Below, piece after piece: positions 28,649 through 38,348 of a stretch of DNA of 64,000 nt. This stretch comes from Pseudoalteromonas sp. MMG010 (GTDB lineage Bacteria > Pseudomonadota > Gammaproteobacteria > Enterobacterales > Alteromonadaceae), in NCBI RefSeq assembly GCF_018100905.1, contig NZ_JAGJEG010000005.1:147698-211697 (forward strand). The letters run 5' to 3'. The translations under genes were made by a program, and so were the position numbers. The notes beneath the pieces were generated by a model. That model saw only the letters and a list, made by a program, of their open reading frames with translations, was not told the origin of the DNA and did no database searches. Numbering within the stretch: the first letter of the stretch is position 1; each line of letters starts with the position of its first letter.

Positions 28649-30790
28649 TTAAAATGCGTAACTTAGTCCCATATTAAACGAACGCCCTTGTCCAGCAAGT
28701 TGGGTATAGCCATTGCTATTATCTTGCTTAACACTGGCAATACTTACACCTCCTAGCGGTTGCTCATAATATTCGTTAAATAAATTTGTCACTTGCAAAT
28801 GTAAAGTGATCGCATCCCAACTTCCTTTTGTACTTAAATTAACTAAATTATAATGCGCGGTTTGATTTTCCAAACGCACACTATCGACTCGGGTTTTACT
28901 ATCGACCCATTGCCAAGACAATGCATTTTCAAACCGGCCTAATGTTTGTTTTATAGCGACTTCGCTTTGCAATGGACTAATTTGATAAAGAGGCTCAGAG
29001 CGAGCATTATTATTACCTCGGGTACTGCTAACATTTGCATTAAATGTAATATTACCTAATGTTTTTGAGTCGAATATTAACGCGGTATAATCAGCTTTAA
29101 AGCCATACAAAGTGGCATCTACATTGGTAAATTGTAGTATATTGCGTGTGGTATTATCGGCGCCATAGTAGTCAAAACTACGAACAAATTCAGCATCAAT
29201 GTAATCGTTCACATTGCTATACCAAGCATTAAAACTTAAGCGCCAATCATCTTGCTCACTATTTTTAGAATACGTTGCACTAAGAGTATGCGCAGTTTCA
29301 GCATCAAGTTCAGGGTTACCAATATAGCCATTACCATCGCCATACCAACCAATCATAGTGGCCGACATCGTACTGACCCCCCAGCTATATCGCTCATATA
29401 AACTAGGCGCTCTGTTTTTACGTGCAAAACCAAACTGCAACTCATCGTTAGGTGTTATTTGATAATTAAATAATAAGCTGGCATCGATTAATGTGTCTGT
29501 TTTATTACGTTCGAGCTCATTAAATACTTCAGCGGCCACTGAATTATCAGTATTTATCATATCAGACATGTCCGTCATCGCCATGCTCATACTGCTGTCA
29601 CTGTAACCTTGCACTTCATCTACACGGGTTTTAACTTGCTCTATACGCATTCCACCATTAAACCACCATGCACTATTTAACTGGCTTTCATATTGCATAA
29701 ATACAGCAGAACGTTGGCGTTTACCATTATTGATATTAATGTAGTCATTTGGCCCCATCATCATTGAGCCTTCAATCCCAGGCCACCAGTCTTCTAACTG
29801 ATACAGGTAAAACTCATGCCCCAATAATAAGTGGCTATTATCCGTTATCGTGTTTTTCCATTTTAATTGATAGCTTATATCGTCAGCATCGGTATTCATC
29901 GGCATCATGCCGGTTTTTTCTACACTAAAAAAGCCCATTTTATGCTTAACATTATGCCAGTTAACTTGCGCTTCAAACTCATCCTCAGCAAACTTGCGTT
30001 TATATTGCACTATAGCCCCATAACTCACATTATCAGTCATATCCATGTACTGATTGGCAAATCCTTGATAAGGAATTTTTTGATGACTGAGCTTCATTAC
30101 AAGCTGTTGTTTTTCATCGCGTAGTGCAGCGGTAATACTATGATTTTGCGCTCTATATAAAGTATCTAATACCAAGTCACCATGGCCATCTTCATAGCTG
30201 TGTGCATCGCTAAAAGACCCCTGATAATTAAAACTGAGCGTTTTGCTGGCTGCACGTACACCGACCCCTAACTTTCGACCATTATCAATAGTTTTATACT
30301 GTGCAGAAATATAGCCATTTTCAAAAGTAATATCATCATGGCTACTGTACTGTGGAGCAATAGAATTTACCTGAATAACCCCTGCAATATTATCCCCCCC
30401 TGCACTGACTGGCGAAATTCCTGCAATGACATTAAAAGACGACACCTGATTAGCCGAAATATAAGAAAGTGGTGGGTTCATATGATTGGCGCACGCAGCT
30501 GTTACATCAGCGCCATCAACCAATACTTTAATTCGTTCTCCCATCATGCCATTGAGAATAGGCAGATTCGATACACCTCCCGCTGCTGAAAAGTTAACAC
30601 CTTGCGATTTTAATAAATCATCAGATGAACCTAGTGATAGATGCTTATTTTGTGCATGTCCATGAACTTCAATCACTTCTAAAGCGTTCGAATTATCTTC
30701 GGCAAATGCGTAAGGAGATAAAATACCACTCATTAATAATGCCAGTGGTGAAAGAAAGTAGTTATTAAGGGAAGTGTATTTGTAGTCCAT
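28649..30790 (-). CDS. TonB-dependent copper receptor (OprC/NosA-like)
   Basis: This is a 713-residue outer-membrane receptor with a leader, a TonB-box-like EVIEVHGHA, a plug and a 22-strand-type barrel ending LSYAF. The plug contains TAACANHMNPP (Cys100, His103, Met104), the soft-metal ligand block that OprC and NosA use for copper. Extra Met clusters (GMMPMNTD, GSMMMGPND, SMSMAMTDMSDM) lie in barrel loops. Copper as substrate is therefore well supported but not proven. The ATG at 30790 lies within one arm of a 15-bp inverted repeat and has no Shine-Dalgarno. Monocistronic. Confidence 0.9.
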   Translation of the reverse strand: MDYKYTSLNNYFLSPLALLMSGILSPYAFAEDNSNALEVIEVHGHAQNKHLSLGSSDDLLKSQGVNFSAAGGVSNLPILNGMMGERIKVLVDGADVTAACANHMNPPLSYISANQVSSFNVIAGISPVSAGGDNIAGVIQVNSIAPQYSSHDDITFENGYISAQYKTIDNGRKLGVGVRAASKTLSFNYQGSFSDAHSYEDGHGDLVLDTLYRAQNHSITAALRDEKQQLVMKLSHQKIPYQGFANQYMDMTDNVSYGAIVQYKRKFAEDEFEAQVNWHNVKHKMGFFSVEKTGMMPMNTDADDISYQLKWKNTITDNSHLLLGHEFYLYQLEDWWPGIEGSMMMGPNDYININNGKRQRSAVFMQYESQLNSAWWFNGGMRIEQVKTRVDEVQGYSDSSMSMAMTDMSDMINTDNSVAAEVFNELERNKTDTLIDASLLFNYQITPNDELQFGFARKNRAPSLYERYSWGVSTMSATMIGWYGDGNGYIGNPELDAETAHTLSATYSKNSEQDDWRLSFNAWYSNVNDYIDAEFVRSFDYYGADNTTRNILQFTNVDATLYGFKADYTALIFDSKTLGNITFNANVSSTRGNNNARSEPLYQISPLQSEVAIKQTLGRFENALSWQWVDSKTRVDSVRLENQTAHYNLVNLSTKGSWDAITLHLQVTNLFNEYYEQPLGGVSIASVKQDNSNGYTQLAGQGRSFNMGLSYAF

Positions 30791-30838
30791 TGTTGTAAAA
30801 TTATTTCATGATGATCAATGCACTAATTTTACAACAAT
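30789..30838 (-). promoter_or_regulatory. 15-bp perfect inverted repeat overlapping the copper-receptor start codon
   Basis: ATTGTTGTAAAATTA (30789-30803) and TAATTTTACAACAAT (30824-30838) are exact reverse complements with a 20-base spacer. In the mRNA the 3' arm ends with the A and U of the AUG, so the stem would bury the start codon. As DNA it could equally be an operator. Either way it probably controls the receptor. Confidence 0.7.
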
Positions 30839-30854
30839 CGAATAGCGGACAAAC

Positions 30855-30869
30855 GCGACAAAATGTCGC
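30855..30869. promoter_or_regulatory. Palindrome GCGACA-AAA-TGTCGC
   Basis: A 6-bp perfect dyad with a 3-base centre lies 65-79 bases upstream of the copper receptor ATG and 6 bases past the chemoreceptor stop. On the minus strand no T-run follows, so it is a poor terminator; it may be an operator for the receptor promoter. Confidence 0.4.
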
Positions 30870-30874
30870 AGTTT

Positions 30875-32173
30875 TTAATTATTTAGATCAGAGACTGTTT
30901 TTGATACTTGTTCTGCATTAAGTTCAATTTCGTTAATAACATCAGACACTTGTGATACCAACTCACGTCCTTTTTCAGATGAATCAGAAACAGAAGTAAT
31001 TTGCTGCGAAATCTCATTTGTGAGTTCATGGTTATTTTTAACAACACTGGCTATTTCGTTAGTTGATTTACTGGTACTAGCAGCTAATTGCCTTACTTCA
31101 TCAGCAACAACCGCAAAACCTCGACCATATTCACCTGCCCGTGCAGCCTCAATGGCAGCATTCAACGCAAGTAAATTAGTTTGATCTGCAATGCTACTAA
31201 TTGTCGATACAATCGTGCCTATCACTGCTGATTGTTCATTTAAGTCTTTAATGAGTTCAACTGATTTTAGCACTTGGTTCACAATTGCATCTGAATTTGA
31301 AACTGAATGTTGTAATAATTCAGCGCCTAACTCTGCCGTTTTAACTGTTGTTAATGCAGATTCATGCGCGGATTTAGCAGCCTGTGCAACCGCTTGGCTT
31401 TGATGTATTTGCTCTGTGATATTAGAAGCAAATTTAATAACTTTTGTTACTCGCCCTTGATTATCAAGAATTGGGTTATAAGTTGCTTCAAGCCAAATTT
31501 CACTTCCATTGGCGCTAACACGTTCGAATTGCCCAGACTTAAACTGGCCTAAACTCAGCTCTTGCCAAAACTGAGGATTTTCATTATAAAACGCGTCTTT
31601 ACAAAACATTTTATGATGTTGGCCAACAATTTGCTCCAATCGATAACCTACGGTCGTTAAAAAGTTTTCATTTGCACTTAAAATTATACCCTCTGGGGTA
31701 AATTCAATTTCGGCCAAGGCTTTGTTTAAAGCCACATAAACGGCCTCTTGCGATTTGCGTTGAATATAGCGTTGTGTAATATCGGTTGCTATTTTTATAA
31801 CTTTTACGACAATGCCATCGACTTCAACAGGAAAATAAGTGGCTTCAAGCCAAATTTTATCACCGTTGTTTTTGAAACGTAAAAACGAACCTGCAATTGA
31901 TTTACCAGCTTTAAGGTCTGTCCAAAATTGGCGGTATTCGTTTGATTGAGCATATTCTGGATCGCAAAACATTTTATGATGATGATCCACCACCTCATGC
32001 TTTTTATAACCCACTGTTTCTAAAAATAATGTATTTGCGTCAATAACCGAACCGTTTGGAGTGAATTCGATATATGCTACATGTTTATAAATTGCGCTCA
32101 GCATTGAGTTCTTTTGTATCAATTGAGATTCTAAGTCTGCAATTTTTTCTTTGTATTTAGATGAACCGAACAT
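30875..32173 (-). CDS. Soluble chemoreceptor with tandem PAS domains
   Basis: This is a 432-residue methyl-accepting chemotaxis-type protein without membrane segments. PAS1 (~20-125) and PAS2 (~140-250) are near repeats, each containing HHKMFC and IWLEATY. The signalling domain follows, with the conserved hairpin tip [25 protein letters not shown]. It ends soon after the tip, giving a short signalling domain. It is probably a cytosolic redox, oxygen or ligand sensor feeding CheA. AAAGG lies 6 bases before the ATG. The adjacent copper receptor is a possible functional partner by position only. Confidence 0.92.
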   Translation of the reverse strand: MFGSSKYKEKIADLESQLIQKNSMLSAIYKHVAYIEFTPNGSVIDANTLFLETVGYKKHEVVDHHHKMFCDPEYAQSNEYRQFWTDLKAGKSIAGSFLRFKNNGDKIWLEATYFPVEVDGIVVKVIKIATDITQRYIQRKSQEAVYVALNKALAEIEFTPEGIILSANENFLTTVGYRLEQIVGQHHKMFCKDAFYNENPQFWQELSLGQFKSGQFERVSANGSEIWLEATYNPILDNQGRVTKVIKFASNITEQIHQSQAVAQAAKSAHESALTTVKTAELGAELLQHSVSNSDAIVNQVLKSVELIKDLNEQSAVIGTIVSTISSIADQTNLLALNAAIEAARAGEYGRGFAVVADEVRQLAASTSKSTNEIASVVKNNHELTNEISQQITSVSDSSEKGRELVSQVSDVINEIELNAEQVSKTVSDLNN

Positions 32174-32589
32174 ATTTAGCCTTTAGGACTTATTATTTAT
32201 ATTTAATATGGTTTTTAATGTTTAAATTAAAAACATTTAATTAACTAAACCTCTATCCATATTTAAAATTCATTTCCTTGGCTCTGGCCAATGCACTTTT
32301 AATTTTTTCTACGTTAAACGCCTATACAAAAATTAATAAAAAACCATACCACAAATACAGATTAGTATTATTAATTCTAGCATAAAAAGTACTTTTTACT
32401 GACGCCATTAAACGAAAACAATAGATAATGTATTATTATCGAAACAGCTGTCAATTAAAGTTACCTGTATTTTACTCTTTTCCTATGAGTAAAATCGAAC
32501 ATGACTCATTTAAATAAATAATCTAAAATGCCTTTTTAGTTTTATCATCTCGATCTTTATTGCTTAACAATAAAGACGAAGGAATGTTT
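32174..32589. other. Intergenic region upstream of the MFS gene
   Basis: This is AT-rich and non-coding and holds the divergent promoters of the chemoreceptor and MFS genes. A perfect 9-bp inverted repeat ATTTTACTC (32469-32477) / GAGTAAAAT (32487-32495) is a candidate operator or leader hairpin for the MFS gene. Nothing else is recognised. Confidence 0.5.
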
Positions 32590-33786
32590 ATGGTTATAGG
32601 TAAATCAACTTCGCAACAACCTAACTTAACTCTCATATTATTTATTTTGGCTCTGGGTACTTTTATTTTAGGGCTCTCTGAATTTTCGATGATGCCTATG
32701 CTTCCGCTTATCAGCGAAACATTTAACTCAACACCTTCTCAAAGTGGTTACGCAATTAGTGCCTACGCAATTGGTGTTGTTGTGGGTGCTCCATTGCTTA
32801 TGTTAAGCACTGCAAATATGAATAAACGAAATGCATTGCTTATTTTTTTAGCATTAATGTGTATTTCAAATGCTTTAAGTGGATCGGCAAATTCATTAGC
32901 TCAATTGGTATTTTACCGGTTTTTAAGTGGTCTCCCTCATGGCGCTTATTTTGGTGCTGCCATTTTATTAGCTGCCGATATTGCACCACAAGGAAAACGT
33001 GCAAGTTATATGTCTAAAGTATTTATGGGGCTGACAATCGCTACCATTGTTGGGGTCCCTGTGGTGACTTTAGTAGGGCAAAATTTTAGTTGGCGATACT
33101 GCTTAGTGGCCGCGGCTATATTAGCGTTAATTGCGTTTATATTAGTTTATGCGTTAGTGCCAAATATTAAAAACAAACAAGCTACACACTTACTTAACGA
33201 ACTTAGCGTACTAAAAAACAAACTTGTTTGGTCTATATTAGGTATTGTAATTATTGGTTTTGGCGGCGTTTTTTGCATTTATACTTATATTGCCGATACC
33301 ATTTTAGTTGTTACTCATACGCCTGCTTATACTATTTCTATCGCTATGATCATGTTTGGTATTGGCTGTACTGTGGGGAATTATATTTTAGGTAAAGCGG
33401 CCGATAAATCTGCGATTAAAACCACAGGTATTGCTTTATTCGCCAGTATTATTTTTGCTTTTGCCTATATTACTGCCAGCGTAAATATTTGGTTACTTTA
33501 CCTTGTCATTTTTTGTATCGGATTTAGTGTAGGTATTGCCACATTAATACAAACCTTATTAATGGATGTATCACCTAATGGGCACGCCATGATTGGCGCG
33601 CTAGTACAATGTGCATTTAATACCGCTAACGCCATTGGCCCCTGGTTAGGTGGAATGGCCATTGCCTATGGGGCCGCCCCCAATCAAACGGGCTATGTTG
33701 CGGCGGCATTATTTATAGGCGGGTTTATTATGTGGGGAGTTAGTTACTTGCAACTTAACAAGCAAAGTTTAAAGCCAAATAATTAA
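32590..33786 (+). CDS. MFS efflux transporter (DHA1-type)
   Basis: This 398-residue inner-membrane protein has 12 hydrophobic segments. The first helix GLSEFSMMPMLPLI and loop/helix pattern (FYRFLSGLPHGAYFGAAILLAAD) match the AraJ/YdhP-like arabinose/drug efflux group. The start ATG at 32590 has AAGGA 6 bases upstream; longer frames begin with TTG at 32560 or ATG at 32584. The substrate is unknown. It converges on the AraC gene 10 bases away. Confidence 0.9.
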   Translation: MVIGKSTSQQPNLTLILFILALGTFILGLSEFSMMPMLPLISETFNSTPSQSGYAISAYAIGVVVGAPLLMLSTANMNKRNALLIFLALMCISNALSGSANSLAQLVFYRFLSGLPHGAYFGAAILLAADIAPQGKRASYMSKVFMGLTIATIVGVPVVTLVGQNFSWRYCLVAAAILALIAFILVYALVPNIKNKQATHLLNELSVLKNKLVWSILGIVIIGFGGVFCIYTYIADTILVVTHTPAYTISIAMIMFGIGCTVGNYILGKAADKSAIKTTGIALFASIIFAFAYITASVNIWLLYLVIFCIGFSVGIATLIQTLLMDVSPNGHAMIGALVQCAFNTANAIGPWLGGMAIAYGAAPNQTGYVAAALFIGGFIMWGVSYLQLNKQSLKPNN

Positions 33787-33796
33787 GCACACGTTT

Positions 33797-34795
33797 TTAC
33801 GTTTTAATTTGACTGGGCGTCAGTCCAGTCCAACGCTTAAATGCACGACGAAAGTTTGGAATGTCGTAAAAAGCTAATTGCTTAGCAACTTGCTCATTCC
33901 CTTTCGCTTTTAGCGTTAATAAATATATTGCCTGATATTTTTTTTGCTCATCCACCAGCGATGAAAAAGTTATATTATGGTGTTTTAATTTACGTTTAAA
34001 CGTTGCTGAACTCATCGCAAATGCCGTCGCTGTTTGCTCAAGGCCCGCCTCTTTTTGGCGCGATAAAAAACACCATACAGCTTCAATAAATGAATAGCGT
34101 GTATATGCTGTACTTTGCAATTGCGAGTGCACCTGCATAAAGCGCAGCCGACTTGCATTGGGATTTACTTTTTTTAATACCGATTGCGCTATAGTCCAAC
34201 GCGTACAGGGTTGTTCAAAACGTAATTTAAGCCCTAGATGCTGCTCGTATTGGTGAATATGCTTGGGTTTTTTAAAGTTAAAATCAAATTCACATTGCGG
34301 GTATTCCCCGGTAAGGCGCTTAAGTAGACTATAAAATGCAGCAGCATAAACCTCTAATATGTAGTTATAAAGCTCTTCTTCAACAGCAAAGCCACAATGC
34401 AAATAAATATAATACTGCGCATTTTTTAAATGGGTTTTATTAAACAGCAAAGGAGACAACTGCATTTTAAATGCATTTAACTGATTTAATGCTTGGCCTA
34501 AATGTGCGCTATAAAGCAAGGTTTGCGCTGCTTTAGACGTATCGTTTATTAACTGACTGCCCAATAAAAAGCCACTGTCGCTATCTTCCATTAAGACTTT
34601 AAATTGCTTTATTAAGCGCAGCTGCTGCGAAACACTAAATGTAGAATTAAAACACAATAAATCTTGCTCAAATATTCCCGTACCGCGCAATAGTTTATGC
34701 AGCGCAATACCTCGTGACTGTGCTAATTCAACAATAGCAGTGATCATCCCTTCACTGCTCATATATTTAGTATCTACGCTAACATAGTTGTTCAC
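33797..34795 (-). CDS. AraC-family transcriptional regulator
   Basis: This 332-residue regulator has an N-terminal Arabinose_bd/OruR-type sensing domain (~20-210) and a C-terminal pair of helix-turn-helix motifs (ATAFAMSSATFKRKL, YDIPNFRRAFKRWTG). It overlaps the degenerate GGDEF gene by 17 bases and starts with GTG at 34795, so translation is coupled. ATGs at 34762 and 34747 are possible but have poorer context. The pair is divergent from the phytase receptor gene, which it may regulate. Effector unknown. Confidence 0.9.
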   Translation of the reverse strand: MNNYVSVDTKYMSSEGMITAIVELAQSRGIALHKLLRGTGIFEQDLLCFNSTFSVSQQLRLIKQFKVLMEDSDSGFLLGSQLINDTSKAAQTLLYSAHLGQALNQLNAFKMQLSPLLFNKTHLKNAQYYIYLHCGFAVEEELYNYILEVYAAAFYSLLKRLTGEYPQCEFDFNFKKPKHIHQYEQHLGLKLRFEQPCTRWTIAQSVLKKVNPNASRLRFMQVHSQLQSTAYTRYSFIEAVWCFLSRQKEAGLEQTATAFAMSSATFKRKLKHHNITFSSLVDEQKKYQAIYLLTLKAKGNEQVAKQLAFYDIPNFRRAFKRWTGLTPSQIKT

Positions 34796-35696
34796 GTTGC
34801 TGCGCTCTTTGTTGCTTTTGTTGTTGGAGCTTTAACTGTAATTGATGTGTTATATCATGGGCATATTGCTGTGGTGTTCCAACCACAAACTCAGTCGTCA
34901 CATGTTGAAATCGGGCCTTTTTAATCCCTTCTACTTTAAAAGCACAATGCGCTAATGCCGATTTTATTTGTCGTAAAAGCTCTTGCCCTTGGGCTGTTGA
35001 AGTGGCTGGCATTAAGATCATAAAACAATCCCCGGCATAGCGACATACCACATCGCCCACTCGGCAATTCATTAAAATTAGTTCACTGATTTCACGAAGT
35101 AACCTATCTCCTTCATAAAAACCAAATTCACGATTAAAAAGTGAAAAATCACGCACATCAATTGCACCAACAATGACTGGTTTTCCAACTTTTAGTTGAT
35201 CAGTTAACACCTTTTGTAAGTAGTCAGCTTTATAGAGCCCCGTAATTGGGCATACTTTATCGTGCTGCCTTAAATGTGCTTCGCGCCTGCGTAACTGCTT
35301 ATTTAATACATATTGCTCTTGGTGCCAATAATATAAACCTAAGCTCGTGAGTAACATACCAATCGGTGCGGGAAGCGATTCAATCCAACTAAGCCATAAC
35401 TGCGATGGTTGTATGAGCCACTCATCAAGTAAATCTAACGTGGCTGAGAACATAAATATAGCTAAGCCACACACTAAATAACGGGTTACTTTACCTGCTG
35501 GTCGCGAAACAAGTAATGCCGTTATCCAGCTAAGCGTCATTAACACAATTCCTCCCTCACCTAACACATCTAACCATTGAATATGTTCTTTTGCTTTTAG
35601 CTCGCCAAAAAACGCGCTTAAAAAAAATGCCAATAACAATAACGCAATCACAGTGTTAACTAAAAATCGATGACTATAAAAAGGGTTAAACCGCAT
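34779..35696 (-). CDS. Membrane protein with degenerate GGDEF domain and intact I-site
   Basis: This 305-residue protein has four hydrophobic segments in the first ~125 residues, then a GGDEF domain. The active-site motif is AGDCF (221-225) in place of GGDEF, so the metal-binding Glu is replaced by Cys and cyclase activity is doubtful. The inhibitory-site motif RVGD (212-215) sits exactly five residues upstream, as in proteins that bind cyclic-di-GMP without making it. The C-terminal tail is a Gln-rich helix. It is first in a two-gene operon with the AraC gene, downstream of a Pho-box-like site. Confidence 0.88.
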   Translation of the reverse strand: MRFNPFYSHRFLVNTVIALLLLAFFLSAFFGELKAKEHIQWLDVLGEGGIVLMTLSWITALLVSRPAGKVTRYLVCGLAIFMFSATLDLLDEWLIQPSQLWLSWIESLPAPIGMLLTSLGLYYWHQEQYVLNKQLRRREAHLRQHDKVCPITGLYKADYLQKVLTDQLKVGKPVIVGAIDVRDFSLFNREFGFYEGDRLLREISELILMNCRVGDVVCRYAGDCFMILMPATSTAQGQELLRQIKSALAHCAFKVEGIKKARFQHVTTEFVVGTPQQYAHDITHQLQLKLQQQKQQRAQQREQLC

Positions 35697-35779
35697 AACA
35701 GCTCTTTTTAAATTAATTTTGATAAACGAATGCTAATACGCTTATCAACGTTTTAGCAGGGTCATATTAGCTCAATGAT

Positions 35780-35797
35780 ATGACAAGTTAATGACTT
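35780..35797 (-). promoter_or_regulatory. Candidate Pho box facing the GGDEF-AraC operon
   Basis: On the minus strand the site reads AAGTCAT-TAAC-TTGTCAT, two 7-base repeats separated by 4 bases. It matches the PhoB repeat CTGTCAT at 5 and 6 of 7 positions. It lies 83 bases upstream of the ATG at 35696. Confidence 0.55.
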
Positions 35798-35914
35798 ACT
35801 CGCTGAGCATACCGTGCAATGCAGCATAAACACTGAGTGGGTGGGGAGTGTTAACAGCTCATTTAGCTTTTTTTTTGTATAAAACATGGGGTTTTCATGG
35901 TGTTAGTGATTAAC

Positions 35915-35932
35915 CTGTCATATTTGCGTCAT
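35915..35932 (+). promoter_or_regulatory. Candidate Pho box facing the phytase receptor gene
   Basis: CTGTCAT-ATTT-GCGTCAT matches the 7-4-7 PhoB site, the first repeat perfectly and the second at 5 of 7. A weak -10 (TAGCTT at 35943) follows after 10 bases, the expected spacing for a PhoB-activated promoter. It lies 50 bases upstream of the ATG at 35983. Confidence 0.6.
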
Positions 35933-35982
35933 TTATTATCGGTAGCTTGCTCGCCATACCAAGGAACAAACCGGAGCAAAAC

Positions 35983-38280
35983 ATGAAACACTTTAAAATA
36001 AATACGCTGGTTGCAGCACTGACATTAGCCAGTACAACAAGCTATGGCGCAGAACAAAATACGCCTTCAGAACCTGTTAAAGTATCTGAAGAATTAGTCG
36101 TATACGGCGAAATTGGCTATCGTAATCGTTCGCAAGAACTAGCACCTACGCTTGAATACTCACAAGATTACTTTCAACGTTTTGAACCTTTAACCGCTGG
36201 AGATGCACTCAAACGAGTCCCCAGCGTTACCTTTTTATCTGATGTTTTAGAATCTGATGGTGCCCGTATGCGAGGTCTCAGCCCTGCGTATACTAAGGTA
36301 TTAATTAATGGTGAAGAAGTGCCAGGCGCCGGCGCTGATCGTTCGTTTTTTGTCGACCGTATTCCTGCTGAATTAATTGAACGCGTTGAAATTATTCGCT
36401 CATCTAGCGCTAATCGTTCAGCCGATGCCATTGCTGGTACATTAAATATCGTATTACGCGATGGTTATAGCTTAGAGGGTGGCTATATTCGTGTAGGTGG
36501 TTTGCGTTATGACGATGGCGAACTAAAAGAAAGCATTGGTGGAGTATATGGTACTGAGTTTGCTGGTGGGCGCTTATTACTTGGCGCTAACGTACAGGGG
36601 CGTTATAACCCAAAACAAAAAACAAGCTTACGATTTGGCGACAGCCCTGAAAACAATGCAAGCTATGAAACAGAAGAATTTGATAATAGAGAAGATCAAG
36701 CAGATACTCGTGACGGTGATGACACCTCATTTAATGCCAGTTATGAAATTGCTTTTAACAATGGCAGTAAATTTGATATTAGCGCTATGTGGGTTGATAC
36801 AGAACGTACCGAAGATGAACGCTCATTTGAATACAACGAAGCAACGTCTACCAATGGCTCGATTGTCAGTGGTGGTAATTTAGAAACCGATAATGCCAAT
36901 ATTAAGTATATTGACCAAACTAATTACAATATAAATGCCGGTTACGAAATACCGTTATTTGGCGGCATAAGTAAACTGAAATTTGGTATTGCCGAATTTG
37001 AAGAGTCTGTTTACGAACAAGAAGTCGAACTAGACACCTCTGAGCTCCCAATCGTATTTGAAGAACAGCAAGAAAAAAGCGATATTGACGATAGTGAGTG
37101 GACACTTCAATGGCAACATAGCCTGCAGCTAAACGACACAAAAGAAATGCAATTTGGTGCTTTTTTACAAAATAAAGAGCGCGACAGTGCTATTTTTGTC
37201 GCTGAAGATGAACGCGAGTTAGACCTAACAAGTTGGGATCAATACGCACAATCGCCTATCGTATTAGCAACCTTTAATACACAATATGAAGCTGCCACCG
37301 GCGGTGTAAACGCGATTGAAGAAGATCGCTTTGATATATTTGCGTTAATTAAGCACCAAGATGATCTACTCGGATGGGAAGTCGGAGTACGCTACGAAAC
37401 CACCGATTCAACCATTAATAATAAAATTGATAACGACATTGCACAAAACGATTACAGCTACATGTTACCTTCTGCTCATTTTCGTTATAACGTCAGTGAA
37501 AATGGCCGTATCAGTGCATCAGTTGCAAGAAGCTTACGCCGCCCTGAGTTTGATTATATTACCCCAGCCCTGCTAGAGGGAGAGCTTGGTGATAATGATC
37601 TATTAGGTAACCCCGATTTAAAGCCCGAATCAGCGTGGGGCGCCGACTTAGGCTATGAGTACCGCATAGGAAAAAGTGGTGTAATAGGTATAAATGCATT
37701 TTACCGAAAAGTCACCGATCTAATAGAAATCGCAAATACCCAAGTCCAAGGCTCAGATGGCGAAGGAACCTTTGTACTTCAACCGCGTAATACCGGCGAC
37801 GGTAACGTAAAAGGCCTTGAATTAGATTTATCAACCCCATTAAGCGCAGTCAATATGCCCAACACCGGGGTATTTTTAAATTATTCATGGCTTGATAGTG
37901 AAGTGACCGATTTTTTTGGCTCGCGTAAATTTAACGACCAATCTGATTATGTCTATAACCTAGGTTTTATCCAAGACCTTCCTAAGCTTCGCGCTTCTTT
38001 TGGTGCAACTTATAGAAAGCAAGGTGACGCTTATGCTCGTATAGTCGGCGAAGAGATAACCACTTCCTACGGGGCAGATTTAGAGTTATTTATAGAAAAA
38101 CGTTGGGACGATATTACGTTGCGAGTGGTTGGGTCAAACTTACTCGACGCCAGCAAAGATGAAATGTTTAATAAATTCGATACGATAGACGATCAATTTA
38201 GTCGCGATTATGACGAGTATGAACTTGAATCAGAAGAAGCAGGTCCGGTGCTACAAGTTATGTTTCGTTATGCATTTTAG
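35983..38280 (+). CDS. TonB-dependent receptor paired with phytase
   Basis: This 765-residue outer-membrane receptor has a leader ending TTSYGA, a TonB-box-like SEELVVYGE, a plug (GDALKRVPSVTFLSD, IERVEIIRSS) and a barrel ending VMFRYAF. Many surface loops are strongly acidic. Its neighbour is a beta-propeller phytase, and phytase-TBDR pairs are a known arrangement in aquatic bacteria. The likely ligand is therefore phytate or an inositol-phosphate-metal complex, which is an inference. The ATG at 35983 has GGAG 6 bases upstream; a longer frame begins with TTG at 35947. A Pho-box-like site precedes it. Confidence 0.9.
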   Translation: MKHFKINTLVAALTLASTTSYGAEQNTPSEPVKVSEELVVYGEIGYRNRSQELAPTLEYSQDYFQRFEPLTAGDALKRVPSVTFLSDVLESDGARMRGLSPAYTKVLINGEEVPGAGADRSFFVDRIPAELIERVEIIRSSSANRSADAIAGTLNIVLRDGYSLEGGYIRVGGLRYDDGELKESIGGVYGTEFAGGRLLLGANVQGRYNPKQKTSLRFGDSPENNASYETEEFDNREDQADTRDGDDTSFNASYEIAFNNGSKFDISAMWVDTERTEDERSFEYNEATSTNGSIVSGGNLETDNANIKYIDQTNYNINAGYEIPLFGGISKLKFGIAEFEESVYEQEVELDTSELPIVFEEQQEKSDIDDSEWTLQWQHSLQLNDTKEMQFGAFLQNKERDSAIFVAEDERELDLTSWDQYAQSPIVLATFNTQYEAATGGVNAIEEDRFDIFALIKHQDDLLGWEVGVRYETTDSTINNKIDNDIAQNDYSYMLPSAHFRYNVSENGRISASVARSLRRPEFDYITPALLEGELGDNDLLGNPDLKPESAWGADLGYEYRIGKSGVIGINAFYRKVTDLIEIANTQVQGSDGEGTFVLQPRNTGDGNVKGLELDLSTPLSAVNMPNTGVFLNYSWLDSEVTDFFGSRKFNDQSDYVYNLGFIQDLPKLRASFGATYRKQGDAYARIVGEEITTSYGADLELFIEKRWDDITLRVVGSNLLDASKDEMFNKFDTIDDQFSRDYDEYELESEEAGPVLQVMFRYAF

Positions 38281-38292
38281 TCCCAATTAAAC

Positions 38293-38318
38293 GTGGTCGT
38301 TAAATGTGCAACGACCAC
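38293..38318 (+). terminator. Terminator-like hairpin between the TBDR and phytase
   Basis: A perfect 9-bp stem GTGGTCGTT/AACGACCAC with an 8-base loop is followed by CCTTTATT. It starts 13 bases past the receptor stop. The weak T-run suggests partial termination or mRNA end protection, not a full stop. Confidence 0.55.
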
Positions 38319-38348
38319 CCTTTATTAGCACCACTATCGTTAGAATAA

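Noticed and set aside
36536..36883. 115-codon plus-strand frame inside the phytase receptor
   Set aside because: It lies wholly within a well-supported TBDR gene and has no domain or ribosome site.
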